In this document: positions 42,032-50,335 of the stretch, one piece after another
How the letters are laid out: each line of letters begins with the position of its first letter
How positions within the stretch are numbered: the stretch's first letter is position 1
Position numbers and translations under genes: made by a program
Source of the DNA: Zipacnadum sp036504235
Lineage (GTDB): Bacteria; Armatimonadota; Zipacnadia; Zipacnadales; Zipacnadaceae
Reading direction: 5' to 3'
Length of the DNA stretch: 64,000 nucleotides
Assembly: GCA_036504235.1 (NCBI GenBank)
Contig: DASXVN010000006.1
Location: 86,857 to 150,856 of the forward strand
Notes under the pieces: model-generated
Told to the model about the DNA's origin: nothing
Seen by the model: only the letters and a program-made list of their open reading frames with translations
The model's database searches: none

Positions 42032-42796
42032 CTACGCCTCCATAATCCGCCGCACTTGCTCCAGGTCCTCCGGGGTGTCCACGCCTAGCGGCGAGTAGTC
42101 TACTACTACCACGCGCAGGGGACAGCCGTGGCCCAGGGCGCGAAGTTGCTCCAGTTTTTCGGCCTGTTCCAGCGCCGTGGGGGGCAGTTCGCTGAGCCAC
42201 AGCAGGGTGTCGCGGCGGTAGACGTACAGGCCCAGGTGCTTGAGCGCGGTCAGGCCCGTGGCCCGGTCACTGTAGGTATTATCGGAGTCGCCCGCGGCAC
42301 TGTCAAGGCGGAAGAAGGGCAGCGGGGAGCGGGAGAAGTACAGCGCGTAGCCCCGCTCGTCGAGCACCACCTTGACCGCCGCCGGGTCGCGATATTCCGC
42401 GGCGTCGCGAATGGGCGTGGCCGCCGTGCTCAGGCGCAACTCCGGCTCGGTGCGGAAGGGAGCCACCGCCGCCTCGATCACCGCCGGGTCCATCAGCGGC
42501 TCGTCGCCCTGCAGATTCACCACCAGATCGCAGTCCAGCCCGCGGGCGACCTCGGCCAGCCGGTCGGTGCCGGAGAGGTGGTCGGCGCGGGTCATAACCG
42601 CCTCGCCGCCGCGCTCCTGGACGGCCCTGAGGATGCGCTCATCGTCGGTGGCGACGATCACGCGGCTGAGGCTGGGCGCCTGCCGGGCGCGCTGGTAGAC
42701 GTGCCAGACCATAGGCTGCCCGGCGATCTCGGCCAGGGCCTTGCCGGGGAGGCGAGTGGAGGAGTAGCGGGCCGGAATGAGACCTACGATATTCAT
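42032..42796 (-). CDS. kdsB: CMP-Kdo synthetase (3-deoxy-manno-octulosonate cytidylyltransferase)
   Basis: 254 residues from ATG 42796; the longer ORF adds 80 residues read through a repeat region and is not used. NIVGLIPARYSSTRLPGKAL is the CTP site, PMVWHVYQRARQA, VIVATDDERI, MTRADHLSGTDRLAE, VVNLQGDEPLMDP and HLGLYVYRRDTLLWL follow in the standard order. It activates Kdo for lipopolysaccharide or capsule. With kdsA and kdsD it shows that the cell makes a Kdo-containing outer-membrane glycan. Confidence 0.96.
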   Translation of the reverse strand: MNIVGLIPARYSSTRLPGKALAEIAGQPMVWHVYQRARQAPSLSRVIVATDDERILRAVQERGGEAVMTRADHLSGTDRLAEVARGLDCDLVVNLQGDEPLMDPAVIEAAVAPFRTEPELRLSTAATPIRDAAEYRDPAAVKVVLDERGYALYFSRSPLPFFRLDSAAGDSDNTYSDRATGLTALKHLGLYVYRRDTLLWLSELPPTALEQAEKLEQLRALGHGCPLRVVVVDYSPLGVDTPEDLEQVRRIMEA

Positions 42797-42906
42797 GGAG
42801 AGCCCTTTCGCTTTCCAGCGCGGGAGACCTCCGCGCGGAGGAAACCGGGGCGGTCCGGCGAATAGGTGGGGGAGATTGAGGCGGGCCGGTAGGCCTGGAG
42901 ATCGGT

Positions 42907-42999
42907 CGGTGGCACCGGCGTCTCGCCGGTGGGGGCCGACGCTGGGCCTCGCATGAAAGCCGTTGCCGCCCCTACACCGGCGAGACGCCGGTGCCACCG
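42907..42999. repeat. Perfect 25-bp inverted repeat
   Basis: Bases 42907-42931 and 42975-42999 are exact reverse complements over 25 bases (core CACCGGCGAGACGCCGGTG, itself palindromic). They enclose 43 bases with a CGCCCCTACA end like that of the TGTAGGG elements. The rest of the gap to 43089 has a GGAGCAAGCTCC palindrome followed by GCCCCTAC. The region separates divergent kdsB and the oxidoreductase gene. Confidence 0.65.
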
Positions 43000-43089
43000 A
43001 CGGAAACGGCAAACGGCAAACGGCCGGGCGGAGCAAGCTCCGCCCCTACGGGAAGACCCACCATTCACCCCCATCGGGAGGGATTACAG

Positions 43090-44112
43090 ATGATTCGCGT
43101 AGGCTTGGTTGGGTTGGGCTTTATGGGCCAGAACCACTTTCGCACTTATGCCGAGGTGCCCGGTGCGCAGTTGGTGGCGGTGGCGGACAAGGTGCCGGAG
43201 CGCGTGGCGTCCGAGGCGGCCAGCCTCTCCGGCAACCTCGGTGGCGATCCGCATCCGCTCGATCTTTGCCACCTGAGCCGCTATACCTCGCTGGACGAGG
43301 TGCTGGCTGACGAGTCGGTGGACTGCGTGGACCTGTGCACCCCGACGCACCTGCACGCGGAGATGACCGTGCGGGCGCTGGAGGCCGGTAAGCACGTCAT
43401 CTGCGAGAAGCCGATGGCGCTGAACGTCGCCGAGGGCGAGCGGATGATCGCCGCCGCGGAGGCCAGCGACCGGCTGCTGTTCATCGCCCAGTGCATCCGC
43501 TTCTGGCCCGCCTACGAGGTCTTGGCCGAGATGATCGCCGCGGGCGACCTGGGGCGGCTGGTGAGCGCCAAGTTCACGCGCCTGTCCTCCGCGCCGACCT
43601 GGGCCGAGAGCGGCTGGCTGCTCGACACCGACCTCAGCGGCGGGGCGCTGCTGGACCTGCACATTCACGACGTGGACTTCCTGCTCTCCGTGCTGGGGGC
43701 GCCGCCGGCGGTGCTGGCGCGGGCGGGTAACCGGATCAGCAGCGGCGAGCCGGTGGACCACGTGATCACCACGTACCTCTACGAGGACCTGGTCTGCGTG
43801 GCGGAGGGTGGCTGGGGCTTCCCGGCCGGCTTCCCCTTCTATATGGGGTTCCAGGTGCTGGGCGAGCAGGGCTGCCTGGACTTTGGCCTGAGCAACGACC
43901 CGCCCCTGGCCTTCTACCGCGCCGACGGCGAGCGGGTCATTCCCGATTATCCCGCCGGCGACGGCTACGGGCGGGAGTTGAACTACTTCATGGAGTGCCT
44001 GGAAAAGGGCGAGCAGCCTACCCGGGTTACCGCGCAGGGTGCGTTGGAGGCGGTCGGGGTAGTCGCTGCCGAACGCGAGTCCGTCCGCACCGGCCAGATT
44101 GTTGCGCTGTAG
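43090..44112 (+). CDS. Gfo/Idh/MocA-family oxidoreductase
   Basis: 340 residues from ATG 43090, which has GGGAGGG about 6-7 bases upstream; the longer ORF reads through the repeat. N-terminal VGLVGLGFMGQNHFRTYAEV is the NAD(P) Rossmann site, VDLCTPTHLHAEMTVRALEAGKHVICEKPMALNVAEG holds the conserved EKP lysine, and GGALLDLHIHDVDFLLSVLG carries the H-x-x-D catalytic/substrate motif. It oxidises or reduces a sugar or polyol. It lies 27 bases before a sugar-phosphate-isomerase-like gene, a common pair in inositol- or sugar-breakdown loci. Confidence 0.93.
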   Translation: MIRVGLVGLGFMGQNHFRTYAEVPGAQLVAVADKVPERVASEAASLSGNLGGDPHPLDLCHLSRYTSLDEVLADESVDCVDLCTPTHLHAEMTVRALEAGKHVICEKPMALNVAEGERMIAAAEASDRLLFIAQCIRFWPAYEVLAEMIAAGDLGRLVSAKFTRLSSAPTWAESGWLLDTDLSGGALLDLHIHDVDFLLSVLGAPPAVLARAGNRISSGEPVDHVITTYLYEDLVCVAEGGWGFPAGFPFYMGFQVLGEQGCLDFGLSNDPPLAFYRADGERVIPDYPAGDGYGRELNYFMECLEKGEQPTRVTAQGALEAVGVVAAERESVRTGQIVAL

Positions 44113-44139
44113 GCGCATACGTATTAGGAGGAATCAGCC

Positions 44140-45000
44140 GTGAAAAAGTCCATTAGCCAGTGGTCCTTTCCCGCTGACCAGCCCCTGGCCGTGAACCTCG
44201 CGCAGGCGAAGGCCGCCGGCTATGCGGGGATCGAGATTGCGCTTAATGAGGACCCGGACGGCTCGCAGGCCGCGCTGGGGTTTTTGACCGTCGAGGCCGT
44301 CGAGCGGCAGGCCGAGTCGGTCCGCGCGGCCGTGGAGGCCGCCGGGCTGGAGATCGCCGCGGTCGCCACCGGGCTGCTGTGGGCCTATCCGCTGACCGCC
44401 AATGATCCGGCGGTGCGGGCGCGGGGGCGGCAGATTGCGGAAGTGCTGCTGCAGGCCGGGTCACTGCTGGGCGTGGATTCGGCGTTGGTCATCCCCGGCA
44501 TGGTCGCCTCGCCTTTCGGCGGGGGAGAGGTCGTGCCCTACGAGGTCTGCTATCAGCGGAGCCACGAGGCGATCACCGCGCTGATTCCGGTGGCCGAGAA
44601 GTGGCAGGTCAAGATCGCGCTGGAGCCGGTCTGGAACATGTTCCTGCTCAGCCCGATGGAGTGGGCGCAGTTCGTGGACAGCTTCGATAGCCCCTGGGTG
44701 AGCGTCTATTTCGACGTGGGCAACGTCCTGCGCACCGGCTTCCCTGAACAGTGGATTCGGATTCTGGGCGCGCGGATCAGCCGCATCCACGTGAAGGACT
44801 TCAAGGTCAGCGTGGGCACTCTGGAGGGCTTTGTGGACCTGCTGGCCGGCGACGCCAACTGGCCGGAGGTCATGAAAGCGCTGCGGGAGATCGGCTACGA
44901 TAGCTGGGTCACCGCAGAGATCATGCCGCCCAACCCCTACGCCCCGGAGCAGATTCTGGACGTAAACTCGTTGGCGCTGGACCGCATTTTCCGGATGTAA
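44140..45000 (+). CDS. Sugar phosphate isomerase/epimerase (xylose-isomerase-like TIM barrel)
   Basis: 286 residues starting at GTG 44140, 8 bases after AGGAGGAA. GYAGIEIALNEDPDG, ALVIPGMVASPFGG, VKIALEPVWNMFLLSP (Glu ligand), WVSVYFDVGNVLRTG (D-x-GN), ISRIHVKDFKVSVG (H-x-KD) and WVTAEIMPPN provide the metal ligands of the AP-endonuclease-2-like sugar isomerase fold. Isomerase or epimerase on a keto sugar is likely; the exact substrate is unknown. It is probably co-transcribed with the oxidoreductase before it. Confidence 0.88.
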   Translation: MKKSISQWSFPADQPLAVNLAQAKAAGYAGIEIALNEDPDGSQAALGFLTVEAVERQAESVRAAVEAAGLEIAAVATGLLWAYPLTANDPAVRARGRQIAEVLLQAGSLLGVDSALVIPGMVASPFGGGEVVPYEVCYQRSHEAITALIPVAEKWQVKIALEPVWNMFLLSPMEWAQFVDSFDSPWVSVYFDVGNVLRTGFPEQWIRILGARISRIHVKDFKVSVGTLEGFVDLLAGDANWPEVMKALREIGYDSWVTAEIMPPNPYAPEQILDVNSLALDRIFRM

Positions 45001-45197
45001 GCGGCAGTGCGGGAGGTATCGGCGGGGCGGCGGGGAATAAAGCGGCGGTCGCAGGAGGCAATGAGCGGCGGCCCTTCGACTCGCTGCGCTCGCTCAGGGC
45101 ACCATTCGACTCGCTCTCTGGACGATAACTGCTGAGCAACATGATGCGCGGTCGAAGACCATGAGCGATCGGGAAGCGTAGCTTCTCGCGAGTCGAA

Positions 45198-45273
45198 TGG
45201 TGGACGGGAAGAGATTCGAACTCTCGGCCTCCTCCGTGCGAGGGAGGCGCTCTCCCAGCTGAGCTACCCGCCC
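45198..45273 (-). tRNA. tRNA-Ala (anticodon CGC)
   Basis: 76 bases including encoded CCA. Acceptor GGGCGGG pairs with CCCGTCC (one G-U). The D arm is GCTCAGCTGGGAGAGC, the anticodon arm is CCTCC-CTCGCAC-GGAGG with anticodon CGC (reads GCG), and the T arm is GAGAG-TTCGAAT-CTCTT. Its upstream side has a near-consensus promoter (45286-45314). The 197 bases between it and the isomerase gene contain only the CTTCGACTCGCTGCGCTCGCTCAGGG-type direct and inverted words and no gene. Confidence 0.96.
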
Positions 45274-45285
45274 ACCTAGGCGCTA

Positions 45286-45314
45286 ATCTTACCGGGGCTC
45301 GGCGTTCCTGTCAA
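45286..45314 (-). promoter_or_regulatory. Sigma-70 promoter of tRNA-Ala
   Basis: On the minus strand TTGACA, 17-base spacer, TAAGAT, with the tRNA 5' end 13 bases after the -10 box. It is a full -35 match and a close -10 match. Confidence 0.85.
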
Positions 45315-45335
45315 GCCTGATTCGGCGGTCGGCAA

Positions 45336-45373
45336 CTCCCCCTCGCCCGCCAGGAGAGGGGCCAGGGGTGAGG
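45336..45373. repeat. GAGAGGGG-type palindromic repeat
   Basis: Copy with CTCCCCCTCGCCCGCCAGG/AGAGGGG followed by CCAGGGGTGAGGC. It lies between the tRNA-Ala promoter and the ABC transporter operon. The remaining sequence up to 45532 shows no gene; AT-richer bases near 45386-45440 may hold the ABC operon promoter but no clean boxes were found. Confidence 0.55.
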
Positions 45374-45532
45374 CCTCCGCGCGGATTTTGTACAGTTTCT
45401 TCACGCGGGAACTTAGGCAGACTAAGCATACGTTATAGCGAAAGACCAAACAGAGAACCGCCCTGCTCGGCGGTTCAGCTGCACCCCGACGGCGGCTTGC
45501 CGCACCGGCGGGGCCAGCGGAGGTGAACGATC

Positions 45533-46465
45533 ATAGGCATCGCCATTAGTACGAAGAATCTGGCTCGGGTATATGGCAAGGACTCCGAAGGACGCTTCAT
45601 CGGACTCCAGGACCTGAGCATCGAGGTGGAGGAAGGCACCATTTTCGGACTGGTCGGACCGAATGGTTCCGGCAAGACCACCACCCTGAAGCTGCTGCTG
45701 GGCCTGATCTACCCGACCGCCGGGAGCGGCACCGTTTTCGGCTACCACTTGGGCAACCCGGAGTACAAGCGCCGCATCGGCTTTCTGCCGGAGGGGCCGT
45801 ACTTCTATGACCACCTGAACGCCGTGGAACTGCTCAGCTTCTACGGCGGGCTGTTTGGTCTGGGGGGCGCGGCGTTGGCTGCGCGTTCCGAGGAGCTGCT
45901 GCGGATGGTGGGGATGTGGAACCGGCGCGAGATCCGCGTCCGCAACTACTCCCGCGGCATGCTGCAGCGCATCGGCCTGGCCCAAGCGCTGATTAACGAC
46001 CCCGATCTGGTCTTCCTGGATGAGCCGACCGCGGGTCTGGATCCCACGGCGCAGATGGAGATGCGCAGTCTGATGCAACTTCTGCGCAGCCAGGGCAAGA
46101 CCGTCTTCCTCTGCTCTCACTTGCTCAAGGACATGGAGCCAATCTGCGATTCGGTAGCCATCTTGTCGCGGGGCATGGTGCGGCGGCACGGGCGGATTTG
46201 CGATCTGCTGATGAGCGACGCCGGCCGTTACCGCATGCGGGTCACCGGCTGCCAGAATCTCCCGCTGCAGAGCCTCAAGGACCAGTCCCTCGACCTGCGG
46301 ATCGAGGGCGAGGAGATCACCATGCTCTTCGCCGACCAGCGCGCGGCACTGGCGGCGGCCGGGCAAATCGCTGACGGCGGCGGCAGCATCATTGAGCTAG
46401 GGGCGCAGACGCGCTCCCTGGAGGACGTCTTTATCGAGGCCGTCGCCTCAGGAGGGAACGAATAG
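45533..46465 (+). CDS. ABC transporter ATP-binding protein, apparent ATA start
   Basis: 310 residues. Walker A GPNGSGKTTT, Q-loop LPEGPYFYD, signature NYSRGMLQRIGLAQAL (weak YSRGM form), Walker B LVFLDEPTAGLDP and switch CSHLL are intact, as in ABC-2 (natA-like) transporters. No ATG/GTG/TTG lies in frame before GTG 45626, yet the frame from 45533 encodes the conserved first strands (IAISTKNLARVYG, GLQDLSIEVEEG). GGAGGTGA ends 6 bases before ATA 45533, so this is taken as the start. A frameshift or base error at the start is the alternative. It overlaps nothing and is directly abutted by the permease at 46466. Confidence 0.85.
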   Translation: MGIAISTKNLARVYGKDSEGRFIGLQDLSIEVEEGTIFGLVGPNGSGKTTTLKLLLGLIYPTAGSGTVFGYHLGNPEYKRRIGFLPEGPYFYDHLNAVELLSFYGGLFGLGGAALAARSEELLRMVGMWNRREIRVRNYSRGMLQRIGLAQALINDPDLVFLDEPTAGLDPTAQMEMRSLMQLLRSQGKTVFLCSHLLKDMEPICDSVAILSRGMVRRHGRICDLLMSDAGRYRMRVTGCQNLPLQSLKDQSLDLRIEGEEITMLFADQRAALAAAGQIADGGGSIIELGAQTRSLEDVFIEAVASGGNE

Positions 46466-47293
46466 ATGCAAGCGATCTACCGCGTCGCCGCCGCCACCTT
46501 CCACGAGGCCTGGCGCCGGCGCTTCCTTAATGCCATCCTGGTCTTCGCCGTGCTCATCATCGGCTCGTCGTGGTCGCTGGCCTACCTGCAGCCCGGCGCT
46601 GAGCTCAAGCTGCTGATTGACATCGGCCTGGGCTCCATTCGCTTCTTTGGCATGCTCATCGCCATTTTCCTGGGCGTGCGCCTCATCTCGGACGAGATCG
46701 AGAAGCGGACTATCCACACGATTCTCACCAAGCCGGTCACCCGCGCTCAGTTCCTGCTGGGCAAGTTCTTCGGGTCGCTGGCCACGGTCTTTTCCAACTT
46801 GGCCCTGATGGGGATCGCCTTCTACGCGGTCTTCGCCTTCAAGGCCCCCGGCTTCATGAACAAGCAGCCCACCGACCAGAGCGCCGGGCCGGCCTTCTCG
46901 ACGGAGTTCATCTACGCCAACATCGCCAAGGCCATCGGCCTGACCTTCGTGGAGATGATGGTAGTGACCGCGCTGGCCATCATGGCCTCGACGCTGTTTT
47001 CCTGGATCATGGCCGTCGTCTTCACGTTCTTCATCTACTTCGCGGGACAGGCGGCGGACTTTTTCAAGACGCTAGGCAATCCCCAGCGCGGCACCGGCAT
47101 GTTCAGCCAGGTCGTGTTCAACACGGTCTATGGCATCCTGCCGCACTTTGAGGTCTTCGACATGCGCGAGGCCATCCTCAAGGGCACGTATGTCGGTTGG
47201 GACGTGCTGGCTCAGCACGTGGGGCTGGGCGTGGTCTACACGGTTCTTATTCTGCTGGTCGGCTACCTGGCCTTCATGAACCGGGAGGTGTAG
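46466..47293 (+). CDS. ABC-2 type transporter permease
   Basis: 275 residues with six membrane helices (about residues 18-40, 50-75, 105-130, 155-185, 185-210, 245-270). The ABC-2 opening (AAATFHEAWRRRFLNAILVFAVL) and the coupling region FLGVRLISDEIEKRTIHTILTKPVTRAQFLLGKFFGSL are typical. ATG follows immediately after the ATPase stop, with AGGAGGGAACG before it. The pair probably exports a lipid, drug, peptide or polymer; which one is unknown. The TPR protein downstream may be a partner. Confidence 0.9.
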   Translation: MQAIYRVAAATFHEAWRRRFLNAILVFAVLIIGSSWSLAYLQPGAELKLLIDIGLGSIRFFGMLIAIFLGVRLISDEIEKRTIHTILTKPVTRAQFLLGKFFGSLATVFSNLALMGIAFYAVFAFKAPGFMNKQPTDQSAGPAFSTEFIYANIAKAIGLTFVEMMVVTALAIMASTLFSWIMAVVFTFFIYFAGQAADFFKTLGNPQRGTGMFSQVVFNTVYGILPHFEVFDMREAILKGTYVGWDVLAQHVGLGVVYTVLILLVGYLAFMNREV

Positions 47294-47325
47294 TGGGCCG
47301 GAGCGAAGCGGCCTACCTGACTCCT

Positions 47326-48360
47326 ATGAATAGACAGCGAGGCAAACAAGTACTGGGCTGGGTGATGGTTGTCGTGCTGCTGGTGGTTATCCAGCCGCTG
47401 GCGAAGCTGGTGGACTACAACCGCACGGTGCTGGGGATGAAGTCGCCTACCTCCATCACCCGCATCGTGGATTTTGACCCGACGGCCATCTCCGGCGTGG
47501 TAATGGGCGCGGCCCTGGGCGGTTTCCAGGGTGTGGCTGCCAGCATGCTGTGGATCAAGATGGAGGAGCTGTGGGACTCCGGCAAGGGCACCTGGCTCGC
47601 CTGCATGCAGGTCATGCGCGATGTCACCCTGCTGGACCCGCACTGGCTGGAGCCCTGGAAGATCCTGGGCTGGCATCTGGCCTATAACCTCTACGTGGAG
47701 ACCAAGGACCCGGCTCAGCAGGCCATCTACCTGGCCAAGGGGCTGGATATCCTCAAAGAGGGCATCTCCTGGAATCCGGATACCTACGAACTATACACGG
47801 AGCTGGGCTGGACCTACTTCGACAAGGTGCGCGACTATGAGAACGCCACCAAGTGGTTCCGGGCCGCGCTCCAGTTCCCGCATCCGGAATACATTGAGCG
47901 CATGATCGCGCACGCTTACGAGCGCATGCCGGACCTGGACCGGGCGCTGGACTGGTACGACTACTGTCTCAAGCGCTATCCCAACGACGAAACGGCCAAG
48001 GGCGCGACAACGACGCTGCGCCTGCGCTACCTGCCGGCCTGGCGCCTGATGCAGGCGGGGCAGTACGACGCGGCTATCGCCAAGATCGATGACTACCTCA
48101 CGGCTGAGCCGAATGGCATGATCGCCTTGCACATCAAGGCGCATATCTACGAGCAGGCCGGGCGCGACGACAAGGCCCTGGAGGTCTGGACCCTGGCGGC
48201 TCGCCTCAGCGCCATGGACGTGGAAGCCAAGCGCAAGGTGGCCGAACTGAGCGCCAAGCTCGGACGGCCGCTCAGCGCGCAGGAACTGGCGCCCTCATTC
48301 CTCCTGGAGCAGAAGGAGAAGGCGATTCCGCTCGCGGTTCCGCAGCACGCGAAGGACTAA
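47326..48360 (+). CDS. Membrane-anchored TPR protein
   Basis: 344 residues. A single N-terminal membrane helix (residues about 8-26) anchors a repeat domain of four or five tetratricopeptide units: WLEPWKILGWHLAYNLYVE, DTYELYTELGWTYFDKVRDYENATKWFRAAL, RMIAHAYERMPDLDRALDWYDYCLKRYPND, PAWRLMQAGQYDAAIAKIDDYL and IALHIKAHIYEQAGRDDKALEVW. ATG 47326 gives a normal start; GTG 47293 upstream is also possible. It probably scaffolds an envelope complex with the ABC transporter before it. No catalytic motif. Confidence 0.82.
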   Translation: MNRQRGKQVLGWVMVVVLLVVIQPLAKLVDYNRTVLGMKSPTSITRIVDFDPTAISGVVMGAALGGFQGVAASMLWIKMEELWDSGKGTWLACMQVMRDVTLLDPHWLEPWKILGWHLAYNLYVETKDPAQQAIYLAKGLDILKEGISWNPDTYELYTELGWTYFDKVRDYENATKWFRAALQFPHPEYIERMIAHAYERMPDLDRALDWYDYCLKRYPNDETAKGATTTLRLRYLPAWRLMQAGQYDAAIAKIDDYLTAEPNGMIALHIKAHIYEQAGRDDKALEVWTLAARLSAMDVEAKRKVAELSAKLGRPLSAQELAPSFLLEQKEKAIPLAVPQHAKD

Positions 48361-48386
48361 TCGCCGGAGCAAACCGGCAGCCTTAC

Positions 48387-48450
48387 GGGCCGGTCGCTAA
48401 GCTCGACGCGCACTAGGGCGCCGAGCTTGGCGACCGGCCCGATTTCGTTT
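48387..48450 (+). terminator. Strong GC hairpin after the TPR gene
   Basis: GGGCCGGTCGCTAAGCTCG (48387-48405) pairs with CGAGCTTGGCGACCGGCCC (48422-48440) with one mismatch, followed by GATTTCGTTT. It is the strongest hairpin in the intergenic DNA and separates the ABC operon from accD. Confidence 0.75.
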
Positions 48451-48555
48451 GTCGGGGGTGGGGAGGAGTACCGCGGCCGCGAGGGGAATTAGTCCCTCAC
48501 GCGTTTTGGCACCGACGCCGTGCCGTCTTCACCCTGATCCCCGCGGAGATGATCT

Positions 48556-49353
48556 GTGAGTACAACCGGCGACATACCCCCCGATCTGTGGGAAGAGTGT
48601 AGCTCGTGCCACCAATTGCTCTACAGCAAAGAGCTGACCGAGGGCCTGTGGGTCTGCGGCAAGTGCGGCTACCACATGCGCCTGTCGGTCTGGCGGCGTC
48701 TGGAGATCACCGCCGACCCGGGCAGCTTCGCAGAGCTGGATACCGATCTGCCCCTGGTGGACCCCCTGGACTTCCCCGACTACCTGCCCAAGCTGCAGCA
48801 GGCCCGCGCCAAGACGGGCATGGATGAGGCCGTTCTCACCGGCACCGCCGCTATCCACGGCCACCGCGTCGGCCTGGGGCTGATGGACCTGGCCTTCATC
48901 GGCGGGAGCATGGGCTGGGTGGTGGGGGAGAAGGTCTCCCGGCTGATGGAGCGCTGCGTCGAGGAGAAGACGCCGGCGGTGATGTTCATCGCCAGCGGTG
49001 GCGCGCGCATGCAGGAGAGCCTGATCTCACTGATGCAGATGCCCAAGACCGCCGGGGCGGTGGGCCTGCTCAACCAGGCCGGGCTGCCCTATATCGGCAT
49101 CCTGACCGACCCGACCTACGGGGGAGTCACTGCCAGCTTCGCCTTCCTGGGTGACATCATTATCGCCGAGCGGGGCGCCGCCATGGGTTTCGCCGGCCCG
49201 CGCGTGATCGAGATCACCAAGGTCAAGCTCCGCCCGGAGGTCCAGACCGCGGAGTTCCAGTACCAACACGGGATGATTGATCTGCTGGTCGCGCGCTCGG
49301 AGATTCGCGAGACGCTCAGTGACCTGCTCGACTGGTTTATGAACGGAAAGTAA
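48556..49353 (+). CDS. accD: Acetyl-CoA carboxylase carboxyltransferase subunit beta
   Basis: 265 residues from GTG 48556 (GGAG 7 bases upstream). The N-terminal zinc ribbon is CSSCHQLLYSKELTEGLWVCGKCGYHM. The crotonase-like core has LMDLAFIGGSMGWVVGEKVSRLME, FIASGGARMQESLISLMQM and TYGGVTASFAFLGDIIIAERGA. With AccA it transfers carboxyl from biotin to acetyl-CoA, the first committed step of fatty-acid synthesis. accA follows after 51 bases. The biotin parts (accB, accC) are not in the window. Confidence 0.97.
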   Translation: MSTTGDIPPDLWEECSSCHQLLYSKELTEGLWVCGKCGYHMRLSVWRRLEITADPGSFAELDTDLPLVDPLDFPDYLPKLQQARAKTGMDEAVLTGTAAIHGHRVGLGLMDLAFIGGSMGWVVGEKVSRLMERCVEEKTPAVMFIASGGARMQESLISLMQMPKTAGAVGLLNQAGLPYIGILTDPTYGGVTASFAFLGDIIIAERGAAMGFAGPRVIEITKVKLRPEVQTAEFQYQHGMIDLLVARSEIRETLSDLLDWFMNGK

Positions 49354-49404
49354 GCCTGATCCCGCGACCCGCTCCGGGCGGGTCCTGATCAGAGAGGAAA
49401 CTAC

Positions 49405-50253
49405 ATGGCTGAATCAGACAACCAACCCGCCGCCGACAGCGCGCCCGCCCCGCCTCGCGAGGCCTGGGAGGTCGTGCAGACGGCGCGCAATCCCCAGCGG
49501 CCCTATACGCTCGACTACGTTAACCGGCTGGTGGAGCGCTTTACCGAGCTGCATGGCGACCGTCGCTTCGGCGACGACGGCGCGATGGTGGCCGGTCTCG
49601 GCTTCCTCGAGGACACGCCCGTGGCCGTCCTGGGGCAGCAGAAAGGGCGCACCGCCGCCGAGCGTCGCGAGCGCAACTTCGGCATGGCGCGCCCCGAGGG
49701 CTACCGCAAGGCGCTCCGCGTGATGCAACTGGCGGCGCGCTTTGGCCGCCCGCTCTTGACGTTCATTGACACCCCCGGCGCCGACTGCCTGGAGGATTCC
49801 GAGAGCCGGGGCATCTCCGAGGCTATCGCGGTCTGCCAGCGGGATATGTTTGCGCTGCCGGTTCCCGTCATCAGTGTCGTGGTCGGCGAGGGCGGCAGCG
49901 GCGGGGCCATCGGCATCGGCGTGGGCAATCGCGTGTACATGCAGCAGTACACCTACTACAGCGTAATCATGCCGGAGGCCTGCGCGGCGATCCTGTGGCG
50001 CGATCCTAGTCAGAACAAGCGGGCTGCCGAGGCGCTGCGGGTGACGGCTCCCGACGCGCTGCGTTTGGGCCTGATTGATGGGATTATCCCCGAACCGCCG
50101 GGGGGCGCGCACCTCGACTACGAGGCCGCGGCCGTGGCGGTCAAAGAGCAGGTTGTGGCGGCTCTGGAGGAGTTGCGGGGAGTGCCTTCCGCCCAGCTCA
50201 TCGCCGAGCGCTACGGCAAGTTCCGCCGCATGGGCGCCCCGGCCGGGGTGTAG
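49405..50253 (+). CDS. accA: Acetyl-CoA carboxylase carboxyltransferase subunit alpha
   Basis: 282 residues. EVVQTARNPQRPYTLDYVNRL, FTELHGDRRFGDDGAMVAGLG, GQQKGRTAAERRERNFGMARPEGYRKALRVMQLA, LTFIDTPGADCLEDSESRGISEAIA, VVGEGGSGGAIGIGVGN and MPEACAAILWRD are all standard. The N-terminal coiled helix of E. coli AccA is shortened. It forms the heterotetramer with AccD. ATG 49405 has AGAGAGGAAA 6 bases upstream. After its stop lies the tRNA-Leu fragment and integrase region. Confidence 0.97.
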   Translation: MAESDNQPAADSAPAPPREAWEVVQTARNPQRPYTLDYVNRLVERFTELHGDRRFGDDGAMVAGLGFLEDTPVAVLGQQKGRTAAERRERNFGMARPEGYRKALRVMQLAARFGRPLLTFIDTPGADCLEDSESRGISEAIAVCQRDMFALPVPVISVVVGEGGSGGAIGIGVGNRVYMQQYTYYSVIMPEACAAILWRDPSQNKRAAEALRVTAPDALRLGLIDGIIPEPPGGAHLDYEAAAVAVKEQVVAALEELRGVPSAQLIAERYGKFRRMGAPAGV

Positions 50254-50284
50254 AGGCCGTTTGGTCCGGGTAAGCCCGGGAGGC

Positions 50285-50314
50285 TTGACACCGCCGGGCC
50301 TCGTGTGATAGCTT
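50285..50314 (+). promoter_or_regulatory. Promoter of the broken tRNA-Leu
   Basis: TTGACA (50285-50290), 18 bases, TAGCTT (50309-50314), 22 bases before the tRNA 5' end. The promoter appears intact although the tRNA is not, so it may now drive the integrase region. Confidence 0.65.
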
Positions 50315-50335
50315 CTCTCGTGCCGCGAATGGTGT

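Noticed and set aside
43084..44118. Long minus-strand ORF opposite the Gfo/Idh/MocA gene
   Set aside because: It mirrors the full plus-strand gene in GC-rich DNA, has low-complexity His/Gln/Arg-rich residues and no motifs.
45422..46366. Minus-strand ORF opposite the ABC ATPase
   Set aside because: Shadow of a clear Walker-motif protein; no ribosome site and no recognisable family.
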